Shown: positions 49,640 through 59,172, numbered from the stretch's first letter. The stretch: 64,000 nt of DNA from Denitromonas sp. (GCF_034676725.1 NZ_JAUCBR010000004.1:2301001-2365000); one strand, 5' to 3'. The notes: a model not told the origin generated them from the letters alone. Program-made: numbers and translations.

Positions 49640-52600
49640 TGTTCGAGCGCATCGTCAGCCGCGGGACGCTGATGACGGTCACGGTGCTGATCGTGACGGT
49701 GATCGGCATCGTTGCGGCGCTGCGCATTCCGGTGCAGATGATCCCCGACCTCGATGTGCGCACGGTCACCGTGCGCACCAGCTGGCCGGGCGCGACGCCG
49801 CAGGACGTGGAGCAGGAGATCCTTGTCGAGCAGGAGGAATACCTGCGCACCGTGCCGAGTCTGCAGCGGCTGGTGTCTACCGCGTCATTCGGCCGGGCGG
49901 ATGTCCAGCTCGAGTTCCCGTACGGGGTCGACATGAACGAGACCCTGATCCGCATCACCAATGCGCTCAGCCAGGTGCCGTCCTACCCCAACAACGTTGA
50001 TCAGCCGCGGATCTTCGCCACCTCGTTCTCGGCCAACTCCTTCATGTTCTTCCGCATCACGCCGCTGCCGGGCAACCCGCGCCGGCTGAACATGGTGATG
50101 ATGCAGGACTTCATCGAGGACAACGTTCAGGCGCGCCTCGAGCGCATCACCGGCGTGTCGCAGATCAGCGTCTATGGCGGCGCCGAGCGGCAGATCCAGA
50201 TCCTTGTCGACCCTGCCCGCCTGGCCGAGCACGGCTTGTCGGTGCTCGATGTGCGAGCGGCCGTCACCGCGCGCAACCGCGATGCCTCGGGCGGCGAGAT
50301 CGAGTCAGGGAAGCGCCGCTATCTGCTGCGCACCATCGGGCGCTTCGAGACGCTCGATGACCTGCGCGCGCTGATCGTCGCGCGCCGGGGCGACACCCTC
50401 ATCCGCCTCGGTGAGCTGGCCGAGATCCGTCAGGGGCACTTCGAGATTGCCAGCCGCATGCTGCTCAACGGCGAATCGGTGATCGGCCTGTCGGTGCGGC
50501 GCGAGGCCGGCGCCAACGTCATCGACATCAAGCGCGCCATGGTCGCTGAAATCGAGGCCGTCAATCGCGAGGTGCTCGCGCCGGCCGGCATGGTGCTGCA
50601 CCTGATCGCCGACGATGTCGGCTATGTCGAGGCCTCGCTGGCCAATGTGTGGCAGAACCTGTTGATCGGTGCGGTGCTGGCGAGCATCGTGATGTATCTC
50701 TTCCTGCGCTCGGTCAAGGCCACGCTGGTGGGGGTGATGGGCATCCCGGTGTGCACCATCGCGGCCTTTCTCGGCCTGCTGCTGGCCGGGCGCACGGTCA
50801 ACGTCATCTCGCTGGCCGGTGTGGCCTTCGCCATCGGCATGACGCTGGACAACAGCATCGTGGTGCTCGAGAGCATCGAGCTGGCACGCCAGCGCGGCAT
50901 GGACCGCTTCCGCTCGGCCGTCGAGGGCGTGCGCCAGGTGTGGCCGGCGGTGCTGGCCTCGACGCTCACCACGGTGCTGGTCTTCGTGCCGATCCTGTTC
51001 ATCGCGCAGGAGGCGGGGCAGTTGTATTCGGACATCGCGATCGGGGTGTCGGCCTCGATCCTGGCGTCGATGGTGGTGGCGATCACCGTGCTGCCGACCG
51101 CCTGCGCGCACCTGTCCTTCGGCGCGCTCGAGGAGAACGCCGCGCCGCGAGGCATGACGGCCCGGGTGCTGGCCGGTGTCGACCGCCTGATGGCGAGCCG
51201 GCTTCGGCGCCTGGCGGCGATCGTCGGCACCGTCGCGGCGAGTCTCGCCATCCTGGTGTGGCTGACGCCGCCGGCCGAGTACCTGCCCGAGGGCGAGGAG
51301 CCCAAGGCCTTCGCCCGCATGAACGCGCCGCCGGGCTACAACCTGGCCTCGATGGAGCGCATCGCCGCGCAGGTCGATGCGCATTTCAAGCCCTTTCTCG
51401 ACGCGTCGCCTGCGCGCTTCGAGGCCGGCCAGTCGGCGGTGCCGGCGATTCGCTACTTCAACATGCGGGTGCAGGACAGCGGCCTGTTCGTGGTCGTCGA
51501 GCCCCAGGACCCGGCTCACATCCGGCCGCTGATGGATGCGCTGAGTGCGCATTTCGGCCAGTACCCCGGCATGCGGGCCTTTGTCTCGCGCGGCTCGATC
51601 ATCACCAGTAACGACGGCGGCACCCGCAGCGTGAACCTCGACATTGCCGGCCCCGACCTGGCCACCATCTACGGTGTGGCGCTGGGCGCCTACCGCCGCG
51701 CCCAGGCGGTTTTCGATTCGCCGCGCATCAACGCCCAGCCGGCCACGCTGTCGCTGTCCCAGCCGCTGGTCGAGCTGCGGCCCGACTGGCGGCGCGCGGC
51801 CGAACTCGGCCTGTCGGCCGCCGACATCGGTTTTTCGGTCGCCGCGCTCACCGATGGCGTCTTTGTCGACGAATTCCTGCTCAACGACCAGAAGGTCGAT
51901 ATCTACCTGTATGGCCAGGCCGGCCAGTCGACAACCCTCGACAGTCTCGCGCAGCTGCCGATCTACACGCCGGCCGGCGCGGTGGTGCCGCTGGCCACGG
52001 TCACGGGCATCGTCGAGCGCGTCGATACCAACACCATCCGCCGCGTCGATGGCCGGCGCATGGTGACGCTGAACATCATCCCGCCGGAGTCGGTGGCACT
52101 CGAGGACGGCGTGCGCATGGTGCGCGAGGAGGTGGTGGGCTACATGCGCGAGTCCGGCCAGTTGCCGGCCAGCGTCACGGTCGGCCTGTCCGGCGCCGGC
52201 GACCAGCTCGATGCCACGCGCGCGGCGCTGTCGGGCAACTACGTCGTGGCGGTCATCATCATCTACCTGTTACTGGTCGCCATTTTCACCCACTGGGGCT
52301 ACCCGCTGCTGATCATGACCACCATCCCGCTGGGCGTGGCCGGCGGCGTGCTGGGGCTGTGGTTGATGAACGCGGTGGGGGCGCTGCTGCCGCTGATCGG
52401 TCTGCCACCGCTGAGCCAGCCCTTTGACATGATCGCCATGCTCGGCTTCCTGATCCTCATGGGCACGGTGGTCAACAACCCGATCCTGATCGTCCACCAG
52501 GCGATGATCAACGTGCGCGAGGCCGGCATGGCGCCGCTCGAAGCGGTGCGCGACGCGGTGGCCACGCGGCTGCGGCCGATCGCCATGTCCACGCTCACCA

Positions 52601-52776
52601 CGGTCTTCGGTCTGGCGCCGCTGGTCTTCATCCCCGGCGCGGGCACCGAGCTCTATCGCGGCGTCGGCGCGATCGTGCTGTTCGGGGTGCTGGGCACGGC
52701 GGTGGTGGCCTTGACCTTCCTGCCGGCCCTGACCGTCATGGTACTGGGCTGGCGCCGCCGAGCGGTGACGGACTGA
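49639..52776 (+). CDS. RND family efflux transporter, inner-membrane pump
   Basis: 1045 residues, the usual size, with 12 transmembrane segments and two large periplasmic loops. The N-terminus MFERIVSRGTLMTVTVLIVT and the loop PDLDVRTVTVRTSWPGATP are typical. The TM4 proton-relay region reads GMTLDNSIVVLESIE, with a D-N pair where AcrB has D-D; this is frequent in the VDN subgroup. The adaptor gene is coupled upstream, but no TolC-like channel is adjacent. Its last 41 bases overlap the end of the convergent sulP gene. The substrate is unknown. Confidence 0.93.
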   Translation: MFERIVSRGTLMTVTVLIVTVIGIVAALRIPVQMIPDLDVRTVTVRTSWPGATPQDVEQEILVEQEEYLRTVPSLQRLVSTASFGRADVQLEFPYGVDMNETLIRITNALSQVPSYPNNVDQPRIFATSFSANSFMFFRITPLPGNPRRLNMVMMQDFIEDNVQARLERITGVSQISVYGGAERQIQILVDPARLAEHGLSVLDVRAAVTARNRDASGGEIESGKRRYLLRTIGRFETLDDLRALIVARRGDTLIRLGELAEIRQGHFEIASRMLLNGESVIGLSVRREAGANVIDIKRAMVAEIEAVNREVLAPAGMVLHLIADDVGYVEASLANVWQNLLIGAVLASIVMYLFLRSVKATLVGVMGIPVCTIAAFLGLLLAGRTVNVISLAGVAFAIGMTLDNSIVVLESIELARQRGMDRFRSAVEGVRQVWPAVLASTLTTVLVFVPILFIAQEAGQLYSDIAIGVSASILASMVVAITVLPTACAHLSFGALEENAAPRGMTARVLAGVDRLMASRLRRLAAIVGTVAASLAILVWLTPPAEYLPEGEEPKAFARMNAPPGYNLASMERIAAQVDAHFKPFLDASPARFEAGQSAVPAIRYFNMRVQDSGLFVVVEPQDPAHIRPLMDALSAHFGQYPGMRAFVSRGSIITSNDGGTRSVNLDIAGPDLATIYGVALGAYRRAQAVFDSPRINAQPATLSLSQPLVELRPDWRRAAELGLSAADIGFSVAALTDGVFVDEFLLNDQKVDIYLYGQAGQSTTLDSLAQLPIYTPAGAVVPLATVTGIVERVDTNTIRRVDGRRMVTLNIIPPESVALEDGVRMVREEVVGYMRESGQLPASVTVGLSGAGDQLDATRAALSGNYVVAVIIIYLLLVAIFTHWGYPLLIMTTIPLGVAGGVLGLWLMNAVGALLPLIGLPPLSQPFDMIAMLGFLILMGTVVNNPILIVHQAMINVREAGMAPLEAVRDAVATRLRPIAMSTLTTVFGLAPLVFIPGAGTELYRGVGAIVLFGVLGTAVVALTFLPALTVMVLGWRRRAVTD

Positions 52777-54418
52777 GTTCGCCCGCCTTTGCGGCGCAGG
52801 CGCTGGCGCGCGCCAGCGCCGCCTCGAGCGAGCCGACGATGTTGGCCTCCCCGAGCTGTGTGGCAAAACCCGAGCGGGCGATCAAGGAGGCCGGCTGGGC
52901 GTTGAGCCCGCACAGGACCAGGCTGGCGCCCTGTTTGGCCAGCGTGCGATGCAGGTTCTGCAGGATCTCGAGGCCGGTGGTGTCGATGTTGATGACCTTG
53001 TCCAGGCTCAGCACGATCACCGCCGGGCGGGTATCGGCGGCCACCAGCAGCGATTCGAGCTTGTTGGCGGCGCCAAAGAACAGGCTGCCGAACAGACGGA
53101 AGACCTGAATGCGCGGGTCGATGCCCGCATTGTCCTGCGGCACCGGCTCGATACGGGTGAGATCCGAGACGCGGTGGATGAAGAACAGGCTGGCCATCAC
53201 CAGGCCGAGCTCGACCGCCAGGGTCAGGTCGAAGACCACGGTGATGAAGAAGGTCGACAGCAATACGGTGCGGTAGGCCAGCGAGAAGCGCCCGAGCGTC
53301 TTGAAGGCGTGCCACTCGCCCATATGCACCGACACCATCACCACGATGGCCGACAGCGTGGCCAGCGGGATGTGATGCGCCAGCGGTGCCAGCGCCAGCA
53401 CCACGGCCAGCAATACCACCGAGTGGATGATGCCGGCCACCGGCGTGCGGCCGCCGCTGCGCACATTGGTGGCGGTGCGCGCAATGGCGCCGGTGGCCGC
53501 AAAGCCCCCGAACAGCGGGGCGATGAGGTTGGCCGCGCCCTGGGCGAGCAGTTCCTGGTTGGGGTCGTGGCGGTCGTCGATCTGGCCGTCGGCGACCCGC
53601 GCCGAGAGCAGGGATTCGATGGCGCCGAGCATGGCGATGGTCAGCGCCGGGGCGATCAGCTTGCCCAGGTTGGACAGGTCGAGCTCGGGAAAGGCCAGTG
53701 CCGGCACGGCCTGCGGGATGCCGCCGAAGCGTGAGCCGATGGTGTCGACCGGCAGACCGAACAGCGCGGTGACGGCGGTGCCGACCACCAGCACGCCCAG
53801 CGGGCCGGGCAGGCGGCGCATCCAGCGGACGCGCTGGGCGAGGCGGTTCCAGCCAATGAGCAGCGCCAGCGAGGCGGTGGCGAGCGTGACGGTGGGCAGA
53901 TGGGTGGTGCCGAGCGCGCCGGCGAGCGTGCTGACTTTGCCGAAAAACTCGCCGGGGAGCTGATCGATCTTCAGACCGAGGAAATCCTTGATCTGCGAGA
54001 GAAAGATGACCACCGCGATGCCGTTGGTGAAACCGATGACCACCGAGATGGGGATGAAGCGGATCATGCTGCCGAGGCGGAACGCACCCATGGCGATGAG
54101 CATGAGGCCGGCGAGCATGGTGGCGATGAGCAGGTTGGCCACGCCGTAGTCGACGACGATGGCGTAGATGATGGGGATGAAGGCGCCCGTCGGGCCGCCG
54201 ATCTGCACCCGCGAGCCGCCCAGCAGCGAGATCAGGAAACCGGCGACGATGGCCGTCCAGATGCCGGCGGTGGGCGACATGCCCGAGGCGATGGCAAAGG
54301 CCATGGCCAGTGGCAGGGCCAGCACGCCGACGGTGATGCCCGCCCCGGCGTCGCCTGCGAACTGCGTACGGTCATAGCCGGGCAGGGTGTCGAGCAGGCG
54401 CGGGCGGAATCGCATCAT
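52736..54418 (-). CDS. SulP-family anion transporter with STAS domain
   Basis: 560 residues. The membrane part (about 20-410) has the SulP signature around GGPTGAFIPIIYAIV, with LPLAMAFAIASGMSPTAGIW before it and FTNGIAVVIFLSQIKDFLGL after it. The C-terminal STAS domain (about 435-545) includes VIVLSLDKVINIDTTGLEIL. The family carries sulfate, bicarbonate or dicarboxylates; the substrate cannot be read from the sequence. It overlaps the end of the RND pump gene by 41 bases on the other strand. A MITE-like repeat lies 22 bases upstream of its start. Confidence 0.92.
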   Translation of the reverse strand: MMRFRPRLLDTLPGYDRTQFAGDAGAGITVGVLALPLAMAFAIASGMSPTAGIWTAIVAGFLISLLGGSRVQIGGPTGAFIPIIYAIVVDYGVANLLIATMLAGLMLIAMGAFRLGSMIRFIPISVVIGFTNGIAVVIFLSQIKDFLGLKIDQLPGEFFGKVSTLAGALGTTHLPTVTLATASLALLIGWNRLAQRVRWMRRLPGPLGVLVVGTAVTALFGLPVDTIGSRFGGIPQAVPALAFPELDLSNLGKLIAPALTIAMLGAIESLLSARVADGQIDDRHDPNQELLAQGAANLIAPLFGGFAATGAIARTATNVRSGGRTPVAGIIHSVVLLAVVLALAPLAHHIPLATLSAIVVMVSVHMGEWHAFKTLGRFSLAYRTVLLSTFFITVVFDLTLAVELGLVMASLFFIHRVSDLTRIEPVPQDNAGIDPRIQVFRLFGSLFFGAANKLESLLVAADTRPAVIVLSLDKVINIDTTGLEILQNLHRTLAKQGASLVLCGLNAQPASLIARSGFATQLGEANIVGSLEAALARASACAAKAGELSPSPLGGASPVP

Positions 54419-54440
54419 GTTTCCTTGGGTGGGGTTGGGG

Positions 54441-54591
54441 CTCAGAACTTGTGAATAAATCTACTGCGCGTGCCGATTGCTGCGTTGCTCACTCGCTCAC
54501 TCCTCGCCTATCCATTTGATATGTCTCGTCGTTCGCTCGCTCGCGCCTTGCACTCGGCCCTGCTCGCTACGATTTCTTCACAAGTTCTCAG
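54441..54591. repeat. MITE-like intergenic element, copy 2 (151 bp)
   Basis: It begins CTCAGAACTTGTGAATAAAT and ends TTCACAAGTTCTCAG; the outermost 15 bases are perfect inverted repeats. It matches copy 1 (28296-28458) in the same orientation, lacking a 12-base block in the right half. No transposase is encoded. The right terminal repeat contains the stop codon of the acylphosphatase gene (54588-54590). Being next to an unrelated gene pair, it is a dispersed element rather than a local duplication. Confidence 0.85.
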
Positions 54592-54878
54592 GCGTCGGGG
54601 GCGACGGTGAAACCGGTGGGCAGCGGGTCGGGGAGGGGCGCGTCGCTCACGGTGACGCGGGTGACCTTGGCCTTGGGCGGGCCCTGGTGACACCAGGCAA
54701 CGAAGGACTCGATTGCCAGTTCGGTGCCGATGGCCAGCGCCTCGACCGCGCCGTCGGCGGTGTTGCGCACCCAGCCGCGGATGCCGAGCCGGGCGGCGGC
54801 TTCGGCGGCGGAGGCGCGATACCACACCCCCTGGACGGTGCCGGTGATGACCAGCCGGCGGGCCAGTGGCGGGCTCAT
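54588..54878 (-). CDS. acyP: Acylphosphatase
   Basis: 96 residues, normal for the family. The start MSPPLARRLVITGTVQGVWY contains the phosphate-binding loop (VQGVWYR, with the catalytic Arg), and GWVRNTADGAVEAL holds the catalytic Asn. The enzyme hydrolyses acyl phosphates in the cytoplasm. Its ATG overlaps the stop of the preceding small membrane protein gene by four bases. The stop codon TGA lies inside the terminal repeat of the MITE-like element. Confidence 0.93.
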   Translation of the reverse strand: MSPPLARRLVITGTVQGVWYRASAAEAAARLGIRGWVRNTADGAVEALAIGTELAIESFVAWCHQGPPKAKVTRVTVSDAPLPDPLPTGFTVAPDA

Positions 54879-55132
54879 GATTTGTCGGCCGCGGCCTTCT
54901 TGGCCAGTTGGATGCGGCGCAGCTCGATGACGCCCCAGAAGTCGAGCACCAGGCCGACCGCCACCATGGCGATGGCCTGGGCGGTGGAACCGGGGATGCC
55001 GTCGAGCAGCGCCATGTCGGCGATCAGGTAGAGCGCGCCGAGCACCGCAATGATGGAGCCGACAATGTGCAGGCCAATCCACTTGGCCATGCCGCCGCTG
55101 CTGGTGTCGATCTTGCCGTTGGTTTCACTCAT
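54875..55132 (-). CDS. Small membrane protein of unknown function
   Basis: 85 residues: a short hydrophilic start, two transmembrane helices (about 17-42 and 50-70), and a basic end (ELRRIQLAKKAAADKS). I do not recognise the family. It begins three bases after metG and overlaps acylphosphatase by four bases, so the three genes are probably one transcript. Confidence 0.75.
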   Translation of the reverse strand: MSETNGKIDTSSGGMAKWIGLHIVGSIIAVLGALYLIADMALLDGIPGSTAQAIAMVAVGLVLDFWGVIELRRIQLAKKAAADKS

Positions 55133-55135
55133 GGA

Positions 55136-57259
55136 TCACTTCACTCGCATGCCGGGCGTGGCGCCCGAGTCGGGGGAAAGGATGAACAGCCCCGGCGTGG
55201 CGCCGGTGTCGTCGGAGGCGGCCAGCACCATGCCTTCGCTCATGCCGAACTTCATCTTGCGCGGGGCAAGGTTGGCCACCATCACGGTGAGCCGGCCGAC
55301 CAGGGTGGCCGGGTCGTAGGCCGACTTGATGCCGGCAAATACCTGACGCGGCCTGGCCTCGCCGATGTCGAGCTGCAGGCGCAGCAGCTTGTCAGCGCCT
55401 TCGACATGCTCGGCGCTGATGATCTTGGCGATGCGCAGGTCGACCTTGGTGAAGTCGTCGATGCCGATGTGCGCGTCCGCCGTGGTGGCGGCCTGAGCGT
55501 CTTTCTGCTGGGCCTCGGCATGGCGCTGCCGGCTGCTGGCCTCGGGCGCCGGGGCGGGGGCCAGCGAGGCCTTGTTGGCCTCGATGAGGGCGTCGATCTG
55601 CTTGCGCTCGACGCGGGTGAGCATGTGCTTGTAGGGCGCAATGGCGTGGCCGGCGGGCAGGGTGTCGGTCAGTTGCGACCAGCGCAGCGGCGCGATGTCG
55701 AGGAAGGCTTCGACCTGCTCGGCCACGGTCGGCAGGATCGGCTTGAGCAGACCGGCGAGCACGCGGAACTGGTTGAGCGCGGTGCTGCACACCACATGCA
55801 GGCGCTCGGTGTTGGCGGCGTCCTTGGCCAGCTCCCAGGGCTTGTGATCGTTCACATACTGGTTGGCGACATCGGCCAGGCGCATGATCTCGCGCAGTGC
55901 GCGGCTGAAGTCGCGCGCTTCGAAGGCGCGGGCCACTTCGCCGGCCTCGATGCTGCTGCGGTAGGCGGCCAGCGCGTCCAGGTCCGGCGCGGCGAGCTTG
56001 CCGTCGAAGCGCTTGGTGATGAAACCGGCACAGCGGCTGGCGATGTTGATGAACTTGCCGACCAGATCGGCATTGACCTTGGCGATCATGTCGTCGAGGT
56101 TGAGGTCGACGTCTTCCATGGTGCCGTTGGACTTGGCGGCGAAGTAGTAGCGCAGCCAGGCCGGGTTGAGCTTTTGCTCGGTGTAGGAGCGCGCGGTGAT
56201 GAAGGTGCCGCGGCTCTTGCTCATCTTGGCGCCGTCGACGGTCAGGAAGCCGTTGACGGCCAGCTGCGTGGGCGTGCGGTAGCCGGCAAAGTGCAGCATG
56301 GCGGGCCAGAACAGGGCATGGAAGTAGAGGATGTCCTTGCCGATGAAGTGCACCAGCTCGGTATTGCTCTTGCCCGCCGCGGCGCCGTCGATGAAGCGCG
56401 AAATGTCGATGCGACCGGTCTTGTCGGCGAGGTTTTTGAAGCTGGCGAAGTAGCCGATCGGCGCGTCCAGCCACACATAAAAATACTTGCCCGGCGCGCC
56501 GGGGATCTCGAAGCCGAAGTAGGGCGCGTCGCGGGAGATGTCCCAGTCCGACAGCTTGTTTTCGCCCGGCTCGCCGAGCCACTCCTTCATCTTGTTGGCC
56601 GCTTCGGATTGCAGGCGGCGGGCGCCGGTCGCGTCGCTGCCCTGGGTCCAGTCGCGCAGGAACTCGACCGCGCGCGGGTCGGAGAGCTTGAAGAAGTAGT
56701 GCTCGGAGCTGCGCATCTCGGGCCTGGCGCCCGAGACGGCGGAGACCGGGTTTTTGAGGTCGGTGGGCGCGTAGGCGGCGCCGCACACCTCGCAGTTGTC
56801 GCCGTACTGGTCGAGCGCGCCGCACTTGGGGCATTCGCCCTTGATGAAGCGGTCGGGCAGGAACATGGCCTTGACCGGGTCGTAGAACTGCTCGATGGCG
56901 CGGGTTTCGATCAGGCCGGCGGCCTGCAGCTTGCCGTAGATGTCTTCGGCAAACTGGCGGTTCTCGGCGCTGTGCGTGGAGTGGTAGTTGTCGAAGGCGA
57001 CGTCGAAGTCGGTGAAGTCGCGCAGGTGTTCGCCGTGCACGCGGTTGATGAGCTGCTCGGGCGTGATGTCTTCCTTCTCGGCGCGCAGCATGACCGGCGT
57101 GCCGTGGGTGTCGTCGGCGCACACATAGTGCACGGTGTGCCCCTGCATGCGCTGGTAACGCACCCAGATGTCGGCCTGGATGTAGCCGACTAGGTGGCCG
57201 AGGTGGATATCGCCGTTGGCGTAGGGCAGGGCGTTGGTGACGAGGATGTTGCGCGACAT
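55136..57259 (-). CDS. metG: Methionyl-tRNA synthetase
   Basis: 707 residues. The HIGH motif is HLGH (19-22) in YANGDIHLGHLVGY, and KMSKS is intact at 345-349. The zinc-knuckle CPKCGALDQYGDNCEVCG marks the E. coli-like class. The C-terminal ~105 residues form the tRNA-binding/dimer domain (FTKVDLRIAKIISAEHVEGA), after a low-complexity linker rich in Ala and Gln. It charges tRNA-Met in the cytoplasm. The small membrane protein gene follows at three bases. It is read away from apbC. Confidence 0.97.
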   Translation of the reverse strand: MSRNILVTNALPYANGDIHLGHLVGYIQADIWVRYQRMQGHTVHYVCADDTHGTPVMLRAEKEDITPEQLINRVHGEHLRDFTDFDVAFDNYHSTHSAENRQFAEDIYGKLQAAGLIETRAIEQFYDPVKAMFLPDRFIKGECPKCGALDQYGDNCEVCGAAYAPTDLKNPVSAVSGARPEMRSSEHYFFKLSDPRAVEFLRDWTQGSDATGARRLQSEAANKMKEWLGEPGENKLSDWDISRDAPYFGFEIPGAPGKYFYVWLDAPIGYFASFKNLADKTGRIDISRFIDGAAAGKSNTELVHFIGKDILYFHALFWPAMLHFAGYRTPTQLAVNGFLTVDGAKMSKSRGTFITARSYTEQKLNPAWLRYYFAAKSNGTMEDVDLNLDDMIAKVNADLVGKFINIASRCAGFITKRFDGKLAAPDLDALAAYRSSIEAGEVARAFEARDFSRALREIMRLADVANQYVNDHKPWELAKDAANTERLHVVCSTALNQFRVLAGLLKPILPTVAEQVEAFLDIAPLRWSQLTDTLPAGHAIAPYKHMLTRVERKQIDALIEANKASLAPAPAPEASSRQRHAEAQQKDAQAATTADAHIGIDDFTKVDLRIAKIISAEHVEGADKLLRLQLDIGEARPRQVFAGIKSAYDPATLVGRLTVMVANLAPRKMKFGMSEGMVLAASDDTGATPGLFILSPDSGATPGMRVK

Positions 57260-57344
57260 GGTTTCCTGCGCTGGCGGTCAAAGACCGCAAGTTTAGCAAA
57301 GGCGGGCGGGCTCGCGGCGGGTGGCGCGCGGCGGATGTGCCGGA

Positions 57345-57911
57345 TCAGGGCAACGGGGTGAGGAACAGCTCGACCCGGCGGTTGCGTGCGCGACCCTCGG
57401 GCGTGTCGTTGTCGGCCACCGGCTCGGCCTCGCCGCGCCCGTCGGCGCTGAGGCGCACCGGGTCGATGCCGCCCTGGTCAATCAACGCCACGCGCACGGC
57501 TTTGGCGCGGGCACGTGACAGCTGCATGTTGTAGCCCTCGCGGCCGTTGCTGTCGGTGTGGCCGACGATCCGCACCATCAGCCCGGGGTGTTGCTGCAGC
57601 ACGGCGCTGATGCGCCCGAGCAGGGACATGAAGCTGGCGGTGGGCGTGGCGCTGTCGCTGCCGAAGGCGGCGTCGTCTTCGAGCGTCAGCTGCAGCGTGT
57701 TGTCGGGCATGGTCTGGAAGCGGGCCTTGCCGGTCTGTGTGTCGGTCCCCAGCGCGGTCATGACGGGCGTCCAGTCGAACGCGCGGCGGCGGGGCTGCTC
57801 GGCGACGGCGTCGATGGTGCCGGGGGCGCTGGCCGGCGGCTGGCTGGCGCAGCCGGCGAGCACGGCGGCGGCGAGGATCAGGGGGGCAACGTGGCGGTGG
57901 ATCAGGCGCAT
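57345..57911 (-). CDS. OmpA-family peptidoglycan-associated lipoprotein
   Basis: 188 residues with a lipobox VLAGC (Cys 21), so it is lipid-anchored. The C-terminal ~110 residues are an OmpA-like domain: VRIVGHTDSNGREGYNMQLS, then RARAKAVRVALIDQGG and GRARNRRVELFL. These bind meso-diaminopimelate of peptidoglycan. The segment 25-75 is a linker without a known domain. Unlike Pal it has no tol neighbours; it lies between metG and apbC. Confidence 0.9.
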   Translation of the reverse strand: MRLIHRHVAPLILAAAVLAGCASQPPASAPGTIDAVAEQPRRRAFDWTPVMTALGTDTQTGKARFQTMPDNTLQLTLEDDAAFGSDSATPTASFMSLLGRISAVLQQHPGLMVRIVGHTDSNGREGYNMQLSRARAKAVRVALIDQGGIDPVRLSADGRGEAEPVADNDTPEGRARNRRVELFLTPLP

Positions 57912-58066
57912 GGCGGTGGATGGCGGGCTGTTGGAAGGGCGTGGCGCACCACGGACTCGGGCCGGAAGGATAACCCTGTTCGCGTCAGGGGAGGCGAATG
58001 GAGCCGGCTTCGGTATGATGCGCCTGTTGGGCAGTTCGGACTGCCCGTTCCCTCTGTGGAGTCAGG

Positions 58067-59158
58067 ATGGATATCGATCGAGATCAGATTCAGGCAGCGC
58101 TCAAGAACGTGGTGGACCCCAATACGGGCAAGGACTTCGTCAGCAGCCGCTGCGTTCGTGACATCGCCATCGACGGCGGCAAGGTGACCGTGGCGATCGA
58201 GCTGGGCTACCCGGCGCGCAGCCAGGAAGGCGCACTGAAAACCTTGCTGGCCGAGGCGGTGCAAGCGGTGGCGGGCGTGACGGCGGTGGATGTCTCGCTG
58301 AGCACCAAGATCGTGGCGCATGCCGTTCAGCATGGCGTGAAGCTGCTCGCCGGGGTGAAGAACATCATCGCCGTGGCCTCGGGCAAGGGCGGCGTCGGCA
58401 AGAGCACCACGGCGGTCAACCTGGCGCTGGCGCTGGCGGCCGAAGGCGCGCGGGTGGGCGTGCTGGATGCAGACATCTATGGCCCGTCGCAGCCGCAGAT
58501 GCTCGGCCTGCAGGGCGCGCAGCCGGCCTCGCCGGACGGCAAGACGCTGACGCCGATCGAGGCCTATGGGGTGCAGACGATGTCGATCGGCTTCCTGGTC
58601 GATGTGGAGACGCCGATGGTGTGGCGCGGCCCGATGGCCACCCAGGCGCTCAAGCAACTGCTGACCGAGACCAACTGGCAGGATCTGGACTACCTGATCG
58701 TCGACATGCCGCCGGGCACCGGTGACATCCAGCTCACGCTGTCGCAGAGCGTGCCGCTGACCGGCGCGGTGATCGTCACCACGCCGCAGGACATCGCGCT
58801 GCTCGACGCGCGCAAGGGCATCAAGATGTTCGAGAAGGTGGGCGTGCCGATCCTCGGCGTGGTCGAGAACATGAGCCTGCACATCTGTCCGAACTGTGGG
58901 CACGAGTCCCACATCTTCGGCGCCGGTGGCGGGCAAAAGATGTGCGACGACTACAACATTGCCTTCCTCGGTGCGCTGCCGCTGGACATGCAGATCCGCT
59001 CCGAGGTCGATGCCGGCCGGCCCACCGTGGTGGCGGAACCGGATGGCCGGATCGCCGGGCTGTATGGCGATATCGCGCGCAAGGTGGCGGGCAGTGTGGC
59101 GGCGCGGGCCAAGAACATGACCCACAAGTTCCCCAATATTGTCGTGCAGAACACCTGA
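58067..59158 (+). CDS. apbC: Iron-sulfur cluster carrier protein ApbC/Mrp
   Basis: 363 residues. An N-terminal MIP18-like domain (about 5-80) is followed by a P-loop ATPase with GKGGVGKST (106-114). IVDMPPGTGDIQLTL and the C-terminal HICPNCGHES with Cys 274 and Cys 277 bind the cluster between two subunits. The protein delivers 4Fe-4S clusters to apoproteins in the cytoplasm. Its neighbour dcd is 99 bases downstream with its own promoter; the association of mrp with metG in reverse orientation is common in proteobacteria. Confidence 0.95.
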   Translation: MDIDRDQIQAALKNVVDPNTGKDFVSSRCVRDIAIDGGKVTVAIELGYPARSQEGALKTLLAEAVQAVAGVTAVDVSLSTKIVAHAVQHGVKLLAGVKNIIAVASGKGGVGKSTTAVNLALALAAEGARVGVLDADIYGPSQPQMLGLQGAQPASPDGKTLTPIEAYGVQTMSIGFLVDVETPMVWRGPMATQALKQLLTETNWQDLDYLIVDMPPGTGDIQLTLSQSVPLTGAVIVTTPQDIALLDARKGIKMFEKVGVPILGVVENMSLHICPNCGHESHIFGAGGGQKMCDDYNIAFLGALPLDMQIRSEVDAGRPTVVAEPDGRIAGLYGDIARKVAGSVAARAKNMTHKFPNIVVQNT

Positions 59159-59172
59159 TCCGACGATCAGCC

